Position numbers and translations under genes: made by a program. Under the pieces are notes generated by a model. It was not told the DNA's origin, made no database searches, and saw only the letters and a program-made list of their open reading frames with translations. Below are positions 6,907 through 7,200 of a stretch of 7,200 nt of DNA, in pieces (position 1 is the stretch's first letter; every line of letters starts with the position of its first letter). The stretch comes from an uncultured Bacteroidota bacterium. GTDB taxonomy: Bacteria > Bacteroidota > Bacteroidia > Bacteroidales > 4484-276. The DNA lies in NCBI GenBank assembly GCA_903930725.1, contig CAIYZW010000187.1:1-7200 (forward strand). Reading direction: 5' to 3'.

Positions 6907-6966
6907 ACACAAAGGCACCGAGAACACAAAGGATTTAAAAAATATCCGTGGTCTTGGTGCCTTTGT
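6907..6966. repeat. REP-like palindromic element
   Basis: ACAAAGGCACCGAGA (6909-6923) pairs with TCTTGGTGCCTTTGT (6952-6966): 14 exact pairs plus one G-U, with a 28-nt loop. Inside, ACACAAAGG occurs twice (6907-6915 and 6924-6932, period 17). No T-run follows on either strand, so it is a poor intrinsic terminator. 'CACAAAGGCAC'-type palindromes are, from memory, dispersed in many environmental Bacteroidota genomes. It may also stabilise the 3' end of the operon mRNA, which stops 28 bp before. Confidence 0.6.
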
Positions 6967-6988
6967 AACAAAAAAAACTTCCGGTAAG

Positions 6989-7027
6989 TGGGACTTATTG
7001 GAATCGAATCTACGGACTCTTGCTTGT
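6989..7027 (-). pseudogene. Decayed 3' half of a tRNA-Val-like gene
   Basis: Bases 6988-7027 align without gaps to 7123-7162, the anticodon loop to 3' end of the intact tRNA, with 35 of 40 identical (differences at 6995, 7009, 7011, 7015 and 7016). The T-loop TTCGATT is kept, but the T-stem has two mismatches (GTAGA against CCAAT) and the acceptor partner is gone. No 5' half is recognisable at 7028-7065, where a hairpin replaces it. It is therefore not a working tRNA. It lies in the same orientation, downstream of the intact gene's 3' end, as expected for an attachment-site remnant or a collapsed tandem copy. Confidence 0.75.
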
Positions 7028-7031
7028 ACGG

Positions 7032-7072
7032 AAAGGACGCCATCCACTTTTTTTTGGAAGATGGTGTCTTTT
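7032..7072 (+). terminator. Thirteen-pair hairpin, possible terminator of the cutC operon
   Basis: AAAGGACGCCATC (7032-7044) pairs with GATGGTGTCTTTT (7060-7072), 13 pairs including two G-U, around a 15-nt loop that holds eight consecutive Ts. The Ts at 7069-7072 are partly used in the stem and CAGTTTT follows, so it is an atypical but possible plus-strand terminator, 150 bp past the nucleotidyltransferase stop codon. The T-run inside the loop is unusual. Confidence 0.4.
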
Positions 7073-7085
7073 CAGTTTTGGCCAT

Positions 7086-7111
7086 AAAAAAAGGCAGGTA
7101 TTATTCCTGCC
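7086..7111 (-). terminator. Intrinsic terminator of the minus-strand tRNA transcript
   Basis: Read on the minus strand, GGCAGG (7111-7106) and CCTGCC (7098-7093) form a perfect 6-bp GC-rich stem with a 7-nt loop. Seven Ts follow (7092-7086). It begins 12 bp past the tRNA 3' end, the normal place for a tRNA terminator. Confidence 0.85.
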
Positions 7112-7123
7112 AAATTAGTTTTG

Positions 7124-7198
7124 TGGGACGTATTGGAATCGAACCAACGACCTCTTGCTTGTCGAGCAAGCGCTCTAAACCAACTGAGCTAACATCCC
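7124..7198 (-). tRNA. tRNA-Val, anticodon GAC, with unusual C33
   Basis: This is a 75-nt cloverleaf read on the minus strand. The acceptor stem GGGATGT/ACGTCCC has one T-G pair. The D-arm is GCTC/GAGC with a 10-nt loop containing GG. The anticodon stem is CTTGC/GCAAG around loop TCGACAA, the variable loop is AGGTC, and the T-arm is GTTGG/CCAAT with loop TTCGATT. The discriminator base is A73, and CCA is not encoded (ACAA follows). The anticodon at 7163-7161 is GAC, reading GUC/GUU valine codons. Position 33 (base 7164) is C where nearly all tRNAs carry U, so function is slightly doubtful although all stems are intact. Only two bases remain upstream in the window, so its promoter is not visible. 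Confidence 0.9.
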
Positions 7199-7200
7199 AA

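Noticed and set aside
6841..7085. Two overlapping minus-strand open frames of 63-68 codons
   Set aside because: They run through the palindromic repeat, the tRNA fragment and the hairpin, and overlap the end of the nucleotidyltransferase; their translation reflects repeats, not a protein.

Overview
The window looks like a chromosomal segment from a member of the Bacteroidota, probably an environmental Bacteroidales/Marinilabiliales-type organism. The genus cannot be read from the sequence. Supporting signs are AT-rich intergenic DNA, start codons without a Shine-Dalgarno sequence but with A-rich leaders, promoter-like TAnnTTTG elements, a LruC-domain lipoprotein, and a sugar transporter of the GluP/FucP type common in this phylum. 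No phage genes, transposase, CRISPR array or toxin system is visible.

Layout. (1) At 73-903 on the minus strand lies a small secreted protein with a CBM9/DOMON-like beta domain and a glycine-rich insert near its C-terminus. (2) At 904-1612 is a divergent intergenic region of about 700 bp with no convincing gene. It holds several dyad elements and, close to the next gene, two mutually exclusive hairpins. (3) At 1613-3601 is a 662-residue lipoprotein: signal peptide II, beta-propeller-like middle, Asp-rich calcium-type loop and C-terminal LruC domain, followed by a strong intrinsic terminator. (4) At 3845-6878 is a tight three-gene plus-strand operon with two 14-bp gaps: a CutC-family protein, a GluP/FucP-type sugar transporter and a GT-A-fold sugar-phosphate nucleotidyltransferase. 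(5) From 6879 to the end there is non-coding DNA with a palindromic repeat, a decayed 3' half of a tRNA, two hairpins, and an apparently complete tRNA-Val(GAC) on the minus strand.

How the genes may work together. The operon reads as sugar uptake plus nucleotide-sugar formation or salvage, which casts doubt on the 'copper homeostasis' label for its CutC member. The two exported proteins at the left are independent envelope or surface proteins of unknown ligand.

I found no clearly new multi-gene defence or mobile system. The most notable signals are a 40-bp direct repeat of the tRNA 3' half (35/40 identical, 135 bp apart), which resembles an attachment-site scar; a C at the normally invariant U33 of that tRNA; the carbohydrate context of cutC; and the competing-hairpin leader ahead of the LruC lipoprotein.
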